The notes beneath the pieces are model-generated. The model worked only from the letters and a program-made list of their open reading frames with translations, was not told the origin of the DNA and did no database searches. A stretch of 64,000 nt of DNA. Source: Microbacterium sp. HD4P20 (lineage in GTDB: Bacteria > Actinomycetota > Actinomycetes > Actinomycetales > Microbacteriaceae). Of this stretch, positions 17,503 to 29,074 are shown piece after piece (position 1 is the first letter of the stretch; the number at the start of each line of letters is the position of its first letter). A program made the position numbers and the translations under genes. Where the stretch lies: NCBI RefSeq assembly GCF_019449275.2, contig NZ_JAHZQZ020000017.1:62001-126000 (forward strand), read 5' to 3'.

Positions 17503-17549
17503 GAGACGAAACGCCCCGGGCCCCCGCGGGGGTCGAGGCGTTTCGTCTC
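17503..17549 (-). terminator. Terminator hairpin of the atp operon
   Basis: Perfect 13-base stem (gagacgaaacgcc at 17503-17515, its reverse complement at 17537-17549) enclosing a C/G-rich inner palindrome. A second small hairpin (17555-17571) stands between it and the atpC stop at 17578. It probably stops the long atp transcript and also reads from the other side. Confidence 0.75.
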
Positions 17550-17577
17550 GCTTCGCTCGCTCAACGAGCGTCACGTG

Positions 17578-17838
17578 TCAGGAGATCAGCGCTGCGTTGC
17601 CCGCGACGATCGTGAGGTCGTCGCCGGCCATCGACAGGAAGCCGTCCTGCGCGTTCGCGATGATCTTCGAGCCTGAGGTCTCGGTGATGCGCACCTGTCC
17701 CTCGGCGAGGATCGCCAGCACGGGCTCGTGGCCCGACATGAAGCCGATCTCGCCCTCGACGGTCTTGGCGACGACCAGCGACGCCTCTCCCGACCAGACC
17801 TCCGCGTCAGCGGAGACGAGGCTCACCTTGAGCGGCAT
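17578..17838 (-). CDS. atpC: F1Fo ATP synthase epsilon subunit
   Basis: 86 residues from ATG 17838. Seen: an epsilon N-terminal beta domain (MPLKVSLVSADAEVWSGEA, EIGFMSGHEPVLAIL, SMAGDDLTIVAGNA). It is short: the C-terminal helical hairpin that acts as the rotation brake in E. coli (about 138 residues) is absent, as I recall for other actinobacterial AtpC. The start lies one base after the atpD stop, so the two are translationally coupled. Last gene of the atp operon. Confidence 0.93.
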   Translation of the reverse strand: MPLKVSLVSADAEVWSGEASLVVAKTVEGEIGFMSGHEPVLAILAEGQVRITETSGSKIIANAQDGFLSMAGDDLTIVAGNAALIS

Positions 17839-17839
17839 G

Positions 17840-20222
<2,383 letters not shown>

Positions 20223-20242
20223 TGTCCCTGTCCGAGGTCGCC

Positions 20243-21880
20243 TTAGCGGCGGCCCTTGACGATCTTCTCCTGGTTGACGTCCTCGACTCCGGCTGCCGCG
20301 ACCTCTTCGTGGCCCGGCTTGCCGATGGCCTGGCCCTTGCCGGCCTGGAACTCGAGGATGAACTCGTCGGTCTTCTTCGCCAGCTCGGCCGCCGTGTCGT
20401 CGTCCAGGACGTTGGTGTCGCGGAGCGTGTCGAGGATGGTGGTGTTGCGGCGCAGGTAGTCCAGCAGCTCGCGCTCGAACGCGAGCACGTCCTCGACCTC
20501 GATCGAGTCGAGCTTGCCGTTGGTGCCGGCCCAGATCGACACGACCTGCTCCTCCACCGGGTACGGCGAGTACTGCGGCTGCTTCAGCAGCTCGGTCAGA
20601 CGCGCACCACGGGCCAGCTGACGACGCGACGCCGGGTCGAGGTCGCTGGCGAACATCGCGAACGCCTCGAGTGAGCGGTACTGGGCCAGCTCGAGCTTGA
20701 GCGTGCCGGAGACCTTCTTGATCGACTTGACCTGTGCGTCACCGCCGACTCGCGACACCGAGATTCCGACGTCCACGGCGGGACGCTGGTTGGCGTTGAA
20801 GAGGTCGGACTGCAGGAAGATCTGGCCGTCGGTGATCGAGATCACGTTGGTCGGGATATAGGCCGACACGTCGTTGGCCTTGGTCTCGATGATCGGGAGG
20901 CCCGTCATCGAGCCGGCACCCAGCTCGTCGGAGAGCTTCGCGCAGCGCTCGAGCAGACGCGAGTGCAGGTAGAAGACGTCACCGGGGTAAGCCTCGCGGC
21001 CCGGCGGGCGGCGCAGCAGCAGCGACACCGCGCGGTAGGCCTCGGCCTGCTTGGTCAGGTCGTCGAAGATGATGAGCACGTGCTTGCCGCCGTACATCCA
21101 GTGCTGGCCGATGGCCGAGCCGGTGTAGGGGGCGAGGTACTTGAAGCCGGCGGGGTCGGATGCCGGAGCCGCGACGATCGTCGTGTACTCCATCGCTCCG
21201 GCGTCCTCGAGCGCGCCCTTGACGGCGGCGATCGTGGAACCCTTCTGGCCGATGGCGACGTAGATGCAGCGGACCTGCTTGTTGGTGTCGCCCGACTCCC
21301 AGTTGGCCTTCTGGTTGATGATCGTGTCGATCGCGATCGCCGTCTTGCCGGTCTGGCGGTCGCCGATGATGAGCTGGCGCTGACCGCGGCCCACGGGGAT
21401 CATGGCGTCGATCGCCTTGATGCCCGTCTGCAGCGGCTCGTGCACGCTCTTGCGCTGCATGACGCCCGGCGCCTGCAGCTCGAGTGCTCGACGGCCCTCG
21501 CTCGCGACCGGGCCGAGGCCGTCGATCGGGTTGCCGAGGGGGTCGACCACGCGGCCGAGGTAGCCGTCGCCGACCGGCACCGAGAGGACCTCGCCGGTGC
21601 GGGTGACGGGCTGGCCGGCCTCGATGCCGGAGAACTCGCCCAGCACCACGACGCCGATCTCGTGCTCGTCGAGGTTCTGCGCGAGGCCCAGCGTGCCGTC
21701 CTCGAACGTTACGAGCTCGTTCGCCATGACGCCGGGCAGCCCCTCGACGTGGGCGATGCCGTCGGCGGCGTCGATGACGGTGCCGACCTCGGTCGCCGCT
21801 GCCCCGGTGGGCTCGTACGCGGCGACGAAGTCCTTCAGCGCGTCACGGATGACGTCGGGGCTGATAGAGAGATCTGCCAT
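20243..21880 (-). CDS. atpA: F1Fo ATP synthase alpha subunit
   Basis: 545 residues, longer than E. coli (513) through a C-terminal extension of about 35 residues rich in Ala/Glu/Lys. Seen: non-catalytic Walker [27 protein letters not shown], and the alpha signature [17 protein letters not shown]. Mycobacterial alpha subunits also carry a C-terminal extension that suppresses ATP hydrolysis; whether this tail does so is inference. Starts 63 bases downstream of the atpH stop. Confidence 0.98.
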   Translation of the reverse strand: MADLSISPDVIRDALKDFVAAYEPTGAAATEVGTVIDAADGIAHVEGLPGVMANELVTFEDGTLGLAQNLDEHEIGVVVLGEFSGIEAGQPVTRTGEVLSVPVGDGYLGRVVDPLGNPIDGLGPVASEGRRALELQAPGVMQRKSVHEPLQTGIKAIDAMIPVGRGQRQLIIGDRQTGKTAIAIDTIINQKANWESGDTNKQVRCIYVAIGQKGSTIAAVKGALEDAGAMEYTTIVAAPASDPAGFKYLAPYTGSAIGQHWMYGGKHVLIIFDDLTKQAEAYRAVSLLLRRPPGREAYPGDVFYLHSRLLERCAKLSDELGAGSMTGLPIIETKANDVSAYIPTNVISITDGQIFLQSDLFNANQRPAVDVGISVSRVGGDAQVKSIKKVSGTLKLELAQYRSLEAFAMFASDLDPASRRQLARGARLTELLKQPQYSPYPVEEQVVSIWAGTNGKLDSIEVEDVLAFERELLDYLRRNTTILDTLRDTNVLDDDTAAELAKKTDEFILEFQAGKGQAIGKPGHEEVAAAGVEDVNQEKIVKGRR

Positions 21881-21943
21881 TGTTTTCCTTCGTTCATGGG
21901 GCCTCGGCCCCGAAATCTCCGCCCGTGGAGCGGGAAGTCTGTA

Positions 21944-22735
21944 CTAGCCGGCCAGTCGCTGGCGGACATCCGCCAGTCGGGAGGACACGCTTGCGTCGAT
22001 GACATCGTCGGCGATCTGCACGCGCAGCCCGCCGATCACTGTGGGGTCGACGACGGTGTTGAGCGACACCGAGGCGCCGTAGCGCTGCGACAACGCCGCG
22101 GCGAGCCGCGTGCTCTGCGCGTCGCTGATCGGCGCGGCCGAGTAGACCGTCGCAACCTTGCGGCCGCGCTGGTCGGCGACGATCCGCGTCGCGCGGGAGA
22201 GCAGCTGACGGATGCGGCGCTCGCGCGGCTGCTGGACGAGCGACGACGCGATCAGCGTGGTGGCGTCGTTCGCGCGGCCTGACAAGAGCGTCTCGACGAG
22301 CGCGCGCTTGGCCGCGGCATCCCCCACCCGACTGCCCAGTGCCAGTTCGAGCTCGGGGTTGCCGGCGATCGTGCGCGAGAAGCGGAACAGCTCCTCGTCG
22401 AGGTCGGCCGTCGGCGTCGCGACGGCAGCGGCCCGGATCGCGAGCTCCTCGATCGCGTCGACGAGGTCGCCGGCCGACGACCAGCGCTGCTCGACGGCGG
22501 TCGTCAGCAGCGACACCGTCGTGGGCTTCACGGCCGGGCCGAACACGTCGGCCACGACCTTGCGCCGTGCCGTGACCGGCGCGGCGGAGTCGGCGAGCGC
22601 GCCGCTCAGCTGCGACGAGTCGCCCACGGCGCGTGCCGCCGCGAAGAGCTCGCGGGCCACGTCGAGGTCGACGCCCGACGCGGCGTCGAGCGCCGCCGTC
22701 GTCGCCGCGAGGGCCTGAGTGGTCGCGCTGCCCAT
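21944..22735 (-). CDS. atpH: F1Fo ATP synthase delta subunit
   Basis: 263 residues against about 177 in E. coli; the extra length is spread through the N-terminal half, as in several actinobacteria. Seen: the OSCP/delta C-terminal pattern VATVYSAAPISDAQSTRLAA and VVDPTVIGGLRVQIADDVID. It joins the peripheral stalk to the top of F1. The start codon overlaps the atpF stop by one base (TAATG), implying coupled translation. Confidence 0.95.
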   Translation of the reverse strand: MGSATTQALAATTAALDAASGVDLDVARELFAAARAVGDSSQLSGALADSAAPVTARRKVVADVFGPAVKPTTVSLLTTAVEQRWSSAGDLVDAIEELAIRAAAVATPTADLDEELFRFSRTIAGNPELELALGSRVGDAAAKRALVETLLSGRANDATTLIASSLVQQPRERRIRQLLSRATRIVADQRGRKVATVYSAAPISDAQSTRLAAALSQRYGASVSLNTVVDPTVIGGLRVQIADDVIDASVSSRLADVRQRLAG

Positions 22736-23289
22736 TACGCCTTGGCTCCCTCGGATGCCTCGAGCTCGGCGAGGAAGCGGTCGACCACGGCCTGAGCCTT
22801 CTGGTCGTCCGCCAGGGTCTCGCCGATCACACCGCCGGCGAGATCGAGGGCGAGTGTGCCCACCTCGCTGCGCAGCGACACGAGCGCGGTCTGGCGCTCG
22901 GCCTCGATCTGGGCGTGCGCGGTCGCGGTCAGGCGTGCGGCCTCGGACGACGCGGTCTCCTTGGCCTCGGCGACGATCTTCTTGCCGTCCTCGCGGGCGG
23001 CATCGCGGATCTCACCGGCCTCCTTGCGGGCCTCGGCCAGCTGGGAGGTGTACTCCTCGAGCGCGGCCTCGGCCTTGCGCTGCGCCTCGTCTGCCTTGGC
23101 GATGTTGCCTTCGATCGCGGCTGAGCGCTCGTCGAGGAGCGTCTTCATCCGCGGAAGGGCGACCTTCCAGAAGATGAAGAGGATGACGACGAAGCAGACC
23201 GCCGACCAGATGATGTCGTACCAGGCGGGGATGAGCGGGTTGTAGGCCGCCCCGTCCTCCGCCGCGTACGCGACAAGAGCGTTCAGCAT
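22735..23289 (-). CDS. atpF: F1Fo ATP synthase b subunit
   Basis: 184 residues. Seen: one N-terminal membrane span (about 25-45, WYDIIWSAVCFVVILFIFW) followed by a long Ala/Glu/Lys-rich coiled coil (about 55-160) that forms the peripheral stalk. Unlike mycobacteria, b and delta are separate genes, with no fused b-delta. Lies between atpE and atpH with a one-base overlap downstream. Confidence 0.97.
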   Translation of the reverse strand: MLNALVAYAAEDGAAYNPLIPAWYDIIWSAVCFVVILFIFWKVALPRMKTLLDERSAAIEGNIAKADEAQRKAEAALEEYTSQLAEARKEAGEIRDAAREDGKKIVAEAKETASSEAARLTATAHAQIEAERQTALVSLRSEVGTLALDLAGGVIGETLADDQKAQAVVDRFLAELEASEGAKA

Positions 23290-23317
23290 CCTGTCTCCTT
23301 AGAACTGGTAGCGGCGC

Positions 23318-23569
<252 letters not shown>

Positions 23570-23576
23570 TTATGGG

Positions 23577-23603
23577 CGGCGCTGCATCGTTGAGACAGCG
23601 CCG
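23577..23603 (-). other. Stem-loop between atpB and atpE
   Basis: Perfect 8-base stem (cggcgctg / cagcgccg) with an 11-base loop in the 58-base gap between the atpB stop and atpE start. It may influence the high atpE translation needed for the multi-copy c-ring, or mRNA processing; the role is inference. Confidence 0.45.
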
Positions 23604-23609
23604 ACCCGC

Positions 23610-24491
23610 TTAGTGCTCTTCCGCGACTGCGAGCTGGATGTAGACCGCGGTCAGGAGAGCGAAGACGTACGCCTGGAGGACGGCCACCAGGATCTCGAAC
23701 AGCGTGAAGACGAAGCCGAACGCGAGCGACCCTGCTGCCAGCGCCGACCACCATCCGCCCATGTCGAGGAGGAAGAACTGCGTCGCCGCGAAGAACAGGA
23801 CGAGCAGGAGGTGCCCGACCATCATGTTCATCAGCAGTCGGAGCGTCAGAGTGACCGGCCGGATGATGAACGTCGAGATGAGCTCGATCGGCGTGACGAT
23901 GATGTAGATCGGCCACGGCACGCCGGACGGGAACAGCGAGTTCTTGAAGAAGTTCTTGGGGCTCTTCTTGATGCCGGCGTAGATGAACGTGACGTAGCTC
24001 ACGACGGCGAGAGTCAGCGGCACCGCGATGATCGCGGTTCCGGCGATGTTCAGGAACGGGATGATTCCCGTGATGTTCATGAACAGCACCATGAAGAAGA
24101 TCGTGGTGAGGATCGGCAGGAAGCGCTGGGCGTCCTTCTTGCCGAGCAGGTCTTCGCCGATGTTGACGCGGACGAAGTCCAGGCCCATCTCGACCAGGCT
24201 CTGGAAGCGGCCAGGAACGATCTTCATGCGGCGCGTGCCGAGCCAGAAGATGAGGACCACGGCGAGCGTCGCGAGCAGCTGGATCATATGGATCCGGTTG
24301 AACTCGAAACCACCGATCTGGAAGATCGCTTCGGGGAAGAACTCCTCGATCGACGGCCCGTGGAACTCCGGGGGCGCGTCGGCGGCAAAGGGGGCGATCA
24401 GGGTCGCAGCTTGAGTAGTCAGCGCTGGCTCCAGCTTCGGGGCACCGGTCAAGAACCGTTGCGACGATGGTCGGTGAGCGTCACTCCGCAA
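23610..24491 (-). CDS. atpB: F1Fo ATP synthase a subunit
   Basis: Up to 293 residues. Seen: five to six membrane spans and the essential Arg in IIRPVTLTLRLLMNMMVGH, with the C-terminal LEILVAVLQAYVFALLTAVYI. With the c-ring it forms the proton path. The start is uncertain: the frame has no ATG or GTG before the first membrane span. Candidates are TTG 24491, TTG 24452 and CTG 24422; the last has a GGAG six bases before it and would begin MTTQAATLIAPF. The gene follows the AtpI-like gene by about 40 bases. Confidence 0.95.
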   Translation of the reverse strand: MRSDAHRPSSQRFLTGAPKLEPALTTQAATLIAPFAADAPPEFHGPSIEEFFPEAIFQIGGFEFNRIHMIQLLATLAVVLIFWLGTRRMKIVPGRFQSLVEMGLDFVRVNIGEDLLGKKDAQRFLPILTTIFFMVLFMNITGIIPFLNIAGTAIIAVPLTLAVVSYVTFIYAGIKKSPKNFFKNSLFPSGVPWPIYIIVTPIELISTFIIRPVTLTLRLLMNMMVGHLLLVLFFAATQFFLLDMGGWWSALAAGSLAFGFVFTLFEILVAVLQAYVFALLTAVYIQLAVAEEH

Positions 24492-24530
24492 GCACTCGCA
24501 AAGCGAGCGGGCGGGCGCGAGATCAGCCTA

Positions 24531-25058
24531 TCAAACTTGAGAGGTCCCTGAATCCGCCGGGGGGCCGGGCCGCTCCCCGCCGTCCGCGCCGTCTGTGCGG
24601 TCTCCGGCATCCGGATCGGTGGGAAGCACGACGTCGCTCACATGCGGCACCCGCATGCGCAGGAGCACGACGACATCCACGAGGAGGGAGGCCAGCACGC
24701 TGACCACGACGGCGACGAAGAAGACGGTCGGCTCGACCCACGGCTGATCGCGCAGGACCAGCAGCGCGATGATGAAGACGACGAACTTGAGGATCCAGCC
24801 GCCTAGAACGATCCCGAAGAACAGCGGGACGTACAGCGCGTCGCCGTACCACCGGTTGGCGATCAGGATGCTGGCGCCGGTGATGCCGAGGAACACCGCC
24901 GCCACGAGCACTCCGACCAGGGCGCTCCACAACCCGGTCGATCCGGCGACGAGGTAGCCGACGACGGCGCCGACGACGGCGAGCACCGCGGTGACGGTGC
25001 CCGACCACACCAGGACGGTGCGCAGGATCGGTGTGCTGGAGACGGTGTTGGGGGTCAT
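24531..25058 (-). CDS. AtpI-like membrane protein upstream of atpB
   Basis: 175 residues from ATG 25058, whose ATGA overlaps the wecA stop. Seen: four membrane spans in the first 130 residues with a Gly/Val-rich second half, then an acidic, Pro/Gly-rich tail. The position between wecA and atpB is that of Rv1303 in Mycobacterium and of atpI in other bacteria; sequence similarity to AtpI is weak by eye. Known: AtpI helps c-ring assembly in some bacteria. That function here is inferred from position and topology. Confidence 0.75.
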   Translation of the reverse strand: MTPNTVSSTPILRTVLVWSGTVTAVLAVVGAVVGYLVAGSTGLWSALVGVLVAAVFLGITGASILIANRWYGDALYVPLFFGIVLGGWILKFVVFIIALLVLRDQPWVEPTVFFVAVVVSVLASLLVDVVVLLRMRVPHVSDVVLPTDPDAGDRTDGADGGERPGPPADSGTSQV

Positions 25059-26242
25059 CGGGCGTTCTCCGTCGAGGTTTCGGGTGAGGGCGGAGCCGTG
25101 ACCGCAGGAGGCTGCGCCGGGCGCCGCGAGGGCAGGAAGGTCACGACGAGGCATGCGGCCACGCCCACGACGCCGTAGGCGACGCCGATCAGATAGTCGC
25201 CGGGCCACTCCAGCGTCGTGCCGATGTACATCAGCAGCACCGAGAGGCTGACCAGCGCGGTCCAGGCGTAGAAGATCAGCACCGCATCGCGGTCGGAATG
25301 CCCCATGTCGAGCATGCGGTGGTGCAGGTGCTTGCGGTCGGGCGAGAAGGGCGACTTTCCCCTGCTCATCCGTCGCACGACCGCCAGGCCGAAGTCGATC
25401 AGCGGCAACAGCACCACCACGACCGGCAGCAGGATCGGGATGAAGGCACCGAGCAGCTGGGACCGGCCGAACTCGTCGTTGTCGCCCATCATGGCCGGGT
25501 CGAAGTTGCCGGTGATGGAGATGGCCGAGCAGGCCATGAGCAGGCCCAGCATGAGGGCGCCGGCGTCGCCCATGAACAGCCTCGCCGGACTCCAGTTCAG
25601 CGGCAGGAAGCCGATGCAGGCGCCGATGAGCACCGCGGCGATGAACGACGCGAGATTGAAGTAGCTGCTGGCACCGGTGTCGCGGAACACCATGTAGGAG
25701 TACGCGAAGAAGACGGCGTTCGCGATCAGGCAGACGCCGGCCACGAGGCCGTCGAGGCCGTCGATGAAGTTGACGGCGTTCATGACCACGACGATCGAGA
25801 ACACCGTCAGCGCGAAGCTCGCCCAGCTGGAGAAGATCGTCATGCCGCCCAGCGGCAGCGTGTAGATCTGCAGCTTGCCGAACCACGCGATCACGCCCGC
25901 GGCGAGGAACTGCGCGCCGAGCTTGATGGTCCAGTCCAGGTCCCACAGGTCGTCGAAGACGCCGACGAGCACGATGAGGCCGGTGGCGCCCAGGAGCGCG
26001 TAGATCTCGTGGGGTTGCGACCAGACGATGGCGAAGAACGGATGCTGCGACGAGACGGCGAACGCCGCGACCACCCCGAGGAACATGGCGATGCCGCCGA
26101 GACGCGGGGTGGGCGTCTTGTGCACGTCGCGTTCGCGGATGCCGGGGTACAGCTTGTACTTCAGGCTCAGGCGCCACACCGCCCACGACAGGACGAAGGT
26201 GACCGCGGCGGTCAGCAGGATCGTGAAGACGTACTGCTTCAC
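25055..26242 (-). CDS. wecA: WecA/MraY-family undecaprenyl-phosphate glycosyl-1-phosphate transferase
   Basis: 395 residues from GTG 26242, overlapping the tsaC stop by four bases (GTGA); the frame extends further upstream but over tsaC. Seen: about ten membrane spans, RDVHKTPTPRLGGIAMF, the catalytic FDDLWDLDW, NAVNFIDGLDGL, FMGDAGALMLG, and the HLHHR loop that marks the WecA group. Known: it transfers sugar-1-phosphate (commonly GlcNAc-1-P) from UDP to undecaprenyl phosphate at the inner membrane face, starting cell-wall polymer synthesis. The match in position is Rv1302 (rfe). Sugar specificity is inferred. Confidence 0.92.
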   Translation of the reverse strand: MKQYVFTILLTAAVTFVLSWAVWRLSLKYKLYPGIRERDVHKTPTPRLGGIAMFLGVVAAFAVSSQHPFFAIVWSQPHEIYALLGATGLIVLVGVFDDLWDLDWTIKLGAQFLAAGVIAWFGKLQIYTLPLGGMTIFSSWASFALTVFSIVVVMNAVNFIDGLDGLVAGVCLIANAVFFAYSYMVFRDTGASSYFNLASFIAAVLIGACIGFLPLNWSPARLFMGDAGALMLGLLMACSAISITGNFDPAMMGDNDEFGRSQLLGAFIPILLPVVVVLLPLIDFGLAVVRRMSRGKSPFSPDRKHLHHRMLDMGHSDRDAVLIFYAWTALVSLSVLLMYIGTTLEWPGDYLIGVAYGVVGVAACLVVTFLPSRRPAQPPAVTAPPSPETSTENAR

Positions 26243-26970
26243 GCGCCGTCGGGTTCCCGGTGTGGAGGCTCCTGCACCTCGGCGGCGGCAGCGAACTCGT
26301 CCACGGGGTCGGGCTCGAGCAGGTCGCCGAGCACCTCGCGCAGGCGCGCGCGGCCCACGGCTCCCTCTCTCAGCACGCGGACGAGGGGCTCGGCCCCGCC
26401 CACCAGGCTCGTCGCGTCGACGATCGTCGACGCGACGCCGGTCTTGGAGGGACCGTCGCTGAGGTACACCGCGACGCTGTCCTTCAGCATCCCTTCCGCG
26501 TCCTCGGCGGTGATGCCCGCGGCCATACCGGTCCGGTTCGCGCTGGAGACGGCCAGGGGCCCGGTCTCTTCGAGCAGCTCGAGGGCGATGCGGTGCTCCG
26601 GCATCCGCACGGCCACCGTGCCGTGGGTGTCGCCGAGATCCCACGACAACGAGGGCTGGGCGGGAAGGACGATCGTGAGCCCTCCCGGCCAGAACGCCTC
26701 GACGAGCCGCTCGACCGGCTCGGGGACGTCGGCCACGAGCGCCCGCAGCGTCGTGACACCGGCGACGAGAACCGGCGGCGGCGACTGCCGGCCGCGACCC
26801 TTCGCGGCGAGCAGCCGTCCGACCGCCTTCGCGTCGAAGGCGTCGGCGGCGACGCCGTAAACGGTGTCGGTGGGGATCACGACGAGCTCGCCGCGGCCGA
26901 TGGCCTGGCGCGCCTGGCGCATGCCTGTGAGCAGCTGCGCTTCATCACGGCAGTCGAAGATGGGGGACAT
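26239..26970 (-). CDS. tsaC: L-threonylcarbamoyladenylate synthase (Sua5/YrdC)
   Basis: 243 residues. Seen: the YrdC core with LVVIPTDTVYGVAADAFD, WPGGLTIVLPAQ, GTVAVRMPEH, LAVSSANRTGMAA and GVASTIVDAT. The usual KxR...P nucleotide loop reads AAKGRGRQSPPP. Known: it makes threonylcarbamoyl-AMP for the t6A37 modification of ANN-decoding tRNAs in the cytoplasm. The C-terminus (last about 30 residues, acidic) is too short to be a Sua5 domain. Position equals Rv1301. It follows prmC by 78 bases with its own TAAACT box. Confidence 0.93.
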   Translation of the reverse strand: MSPIFDCRDEAQLLTGMRQARQAIGRGELVVIPTDTVYGVAADAFDAKAVGRLLAAKGRGRQSPPPVLVAGVTTLRALVADVPEPVERLVEAFWPGGLTIVLPAQPSLSWDLGDTHGTVAVRMPEHRIALELLEETGPLAVSSANRTGMAAGITAEDAEGMLKDSVAVYLSDGPSKTGVASTIVDATSLVGGAEPLVRVLREGAVGRARLREVLGDLLEPDPVDEFAAAAEVQEPPHREPDGA

Positions 26971-26979
26971 ATCGCCGCC

Positions 26980-26985
26980 AGTTTA
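26980..26985 (-). promoter_or_regulatory. TAAACT -10 box for tsaC
   Basis: TAAACT on the minus strand, nine bases before ATG 26970. The implied 5' leader is only about three bases. The same 9-base spacing occurs at prmC and argS. Confidence 0.45.
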
Positions 26986-27048
26986 GTCCGGAGCAGGCGC
27001 GAAGCCTCGCCCGGCCGGTGCAGGCGCCGGGCCATGCCGATCGCCCGG

Positions 27049-27918
27049 TTACGGCCGCAGTGCGGTGGTGGCGCGGTCGCGCATCGTCAGGTCGGGGTGC
27101 GTCGCCGCGGCGCGCCAGCCGTCGGCGGAGAGGATCCGGCGGATCTCCTCGCCTTGCCATTCGCCGTGCTCGATCACGATCGCGCCGCCGGGGTGCGCCA
27201 GGCGCAGCCCGACTTCGCTCAGCACGCGCACCACGTCCAGCCCGTCCACGCCGCCGTAGAGCGCCGCGGGCGGATCGAACAGCCGGACCTCCGGGTCGCG
27301 CGGAATCGCGGCATCCGGAACGTAAGGGGGGTTGGAGGCCACGACCGAGACCGTGCCGTCCAGCTCTGGGAACGCATGAGCGAGATCGATGAAGGCGAGT
27401 TGCGCGTTGTCGGCGCCGACCCGCTCGAAGTTCTCCCTGGTCCACACGAACGCGTCGACGGAGTTCTCGGCGGCGAACACCCGCGCGTGCGGCACCTCGG
27501 TCGCCATCGCCAGAGCGATCGCCCCGCTGCCGGTGCCGAGATCCACGGCGACCGGCGCCGCGGATGCCGCAGCCCGCAGCGCATCGATCGCGAGCTGGGC
27601 GACGATCTCGGTCTCGGGCCGAGGTACGAACACCCCGGGACCGACGCGCAGCTCGAGATGGCGGAACGGGGCCAGGCCGGTGATGTGCTGCAGCGGCTCG
27701 CGCGTGGACCGCCGCGCGACGAGCTCGTCCAGGCGCCGCGCCTCGTCGGCTGTGAAGTCGGCGCCGCGCATCGCCGCAGCCTGCACTCCCCCACGGCCGG
27801 TGCCCAGCACGAAGCCCGCGAGCAGCTCGACGTCGACGACGGGATCGGGGATGCCCGCGGCTGCCAGCCGCTCGGCGGCGCGCTGGAGCGCTTCGGCGAC
27901 GGATGGTGCGGGATTCAT
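27049..27918 (-). CDS. prmC: Release factor glutamine methyltransferase
   Basis: 289 residues. Seen: N-terminal helical domain, SAM-binding motif VDLGTGSGAIALAMA, and the catalytic NPPY in VVASNPPYVPDA. It methylates the Gln of the GGQ motif in release factors RF1 and RF2. In Mycobacterium it directly follows prfA; here prfA is 7.7 kb upstream, beyond the cys/LuxR insert. Start ATG 27918 has TAGAGT nine bases upstream. Confidence 0.95.
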   Translation of the reverse strand: MNPAPSVAEALQRAAERLAAAGIPDPVVDVELLAGFVLGTGRGGVQAAAMRGADFTADEARRLDELVARRSTREPLQHITGLAPFRHLELRVGPGVFVPRPETEIVAQLAIDALRAAASAAPVAVDLGTGSGAIALAMATEVPHARVFAAENSVDAFVWTRENFERVGADNAQLAFIDLAHAFPELDGTVSVVASNPPYVPDAAIPRDPEVRLFDPPAALYGGVDGLDVVRVLSEVGLRLAHPGGAIVIEHGEWQGEEIRRILSADGWRAAATHPDLTMRDRATTALRP

Positions 27919-27927
27919 GACCGGTCC

Positions 27928-27933
27928 ACTCTA
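27928..27933 (-). promoter_or_regulatory. TAGAGT -10 box for prmC
   Basis: TAGAGT on the minus strand nine bases before ATG 27918, giving the prmC-tsaC-wecA-atp block its own promoter now that it is separated from prfA. Confidence 0.45.
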
Positions 27934-28010
27934 TTTCGGGATGCCGCGTCCCCGACGCGCCTTCGAACTCTCACTTCGTCACACTTGGACTCACACGAAA
28001 GCGCGGGTTC

Positions 28011-28016
28011 TAGGCT
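28011..28016 (+). promoter_or_regulatory. TAGGCT -10 box for the cysK-cysK-cysE unit
   Basis: TAGGCT at 28011-28016 with a TTGGAC hexamer at 27985-27990 (20-base spacing, longer than ideal). The leader of about 33 bases holds GAAAGG before ATG 28056. Confidence 0.45.
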
Positions 28017-28055
28017 GGTGCTCGACTCTGCCGTGAACCCGCGAAAGGCCCCGAC

Positions 28056-28994
28056 ATGACCGGCATCCATCCCGACATCACCTCTGCTTTCGGCAACACC
28101 CCGCTCGTGCGCCTGAACCGCGTGGCGGAAGGCGTCGGCGGCAACGTGCTGGCCAAGCTGGAGTTCTACAACCCCGCCTCGAGCGTCAAGGATCGCCTCG
28201 GCATCGCGATCGTCGACGCGGCAGAAGCCTCGGGCCAGTTGCAGCCCGGCGGCACCATCGTCGAGGCGACCAGTGGCAACACCGGCATCGCGCTGGCAAT
28301 GGTCGGCGCCGCGCGCGGCTATCGCGTCGTCCTGGCGATGCCCTCATCCATGTCGATCGAGCGCCGCCTGCTGCTGAAGGCCTACGGCGCAGAGCTCGTC
28401 CTCACCGACCCGGCCGGTGGCATGAAGGGCGCCGTCGCCAAGGCCGAGGAGCTCGTGGCCGACATCCCCGGCGCGGTCCTCGCGCGGCAGTTCGAGAACG
28501 AGGCGAACCCCGAGATCCACCGCAAGACGACAGCCGAAGAGATCCTCCGCGACACCGACGGAGCGGTCGACTACTTCGTCGCCGGCATCGGTACCGGCGG
28601 CACGATCACGGGCGTCGGTCAGGTGCTCAAGGAGCGCGCACCCGGCGCGAAGGTCGTCGCCGTCGAGCCGGCCGATTCGCCGCTGCTGACCAAGGGCACG
28701 CCGGGCCCCCACAAGATCCAGGGCATCGGGCCGAACTTCATCCCGGCGATTCTCGACCAGGGCGTCATCGACGAGGTCATCGACGTGGAGTTCCCCGACG
28801 CGATCTCGACGGCCCGCGCGGTCGGCACGAAGGACGGCATCCTCGTCGGCATCTCTTCGGGTGCCGCCATCTGGGCTGCGCTGCAGATCGCCGCGCGCCC
28901 CGAGGCGGAGGGCAAGAACATCGTCGTGATCGTTCCGTCGTTCGGTGAGCGCTACCTCTCGACCGCCCTCTACGAGGATCTGCGCGAGGATTGA
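28056..28994 (+). CDS. cysK: Cysteine synthase (O-acetylserine sulfhydrylase), copy 1
   Basis: 312 residues, normal length. Seen: PLP-lysine loop [11 protein letters not shown], the substrate loop [25 protein letters not shown] for the PLP phosphate, and the C-terminal [12 protein letters not shown]. Known: condenses O-acetylserine with sulfide to L-cysteine. It is followed 80 bases on by a close paralogue and then cysE, so the three genes can make cysteine from serine. Confidence 0.95.
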   Translation: MTGIHPDITSAFGNTPLVRLNRVAEGVGGNVLAKLEFYNPASSVKDRLGIAIVDAAEASGQLQPGGTIVEATSGNTGIALAMVGAARGYRVVLAMPSSMSIERRLLLKAYGAELVLTDPAGGMKGAVAKAEELVADIPGAVLARQFENEANPEIHRKTTAEEILRDTDGAVDYFVAGIGTGGTITGVGQVLKERAPGAKVVAVEPADSPLLTKGTPGPHKIQGIGPNFIPAILDQGVIDEVIDVEFPDAISTARAVGTKDGILVGISSGAAIWAALQIAARPEAEGKNIVVIVPSFGERYLSTALYEDLRED

Positions 28995-29074
28995 TCTGCA
29001 ACGACGGCGCGACGGACCCGCTCGGGCGCCGTCGCGCCGTCGTCGTCTCATCCGCCCGATCCGAGGAGCGCTCC

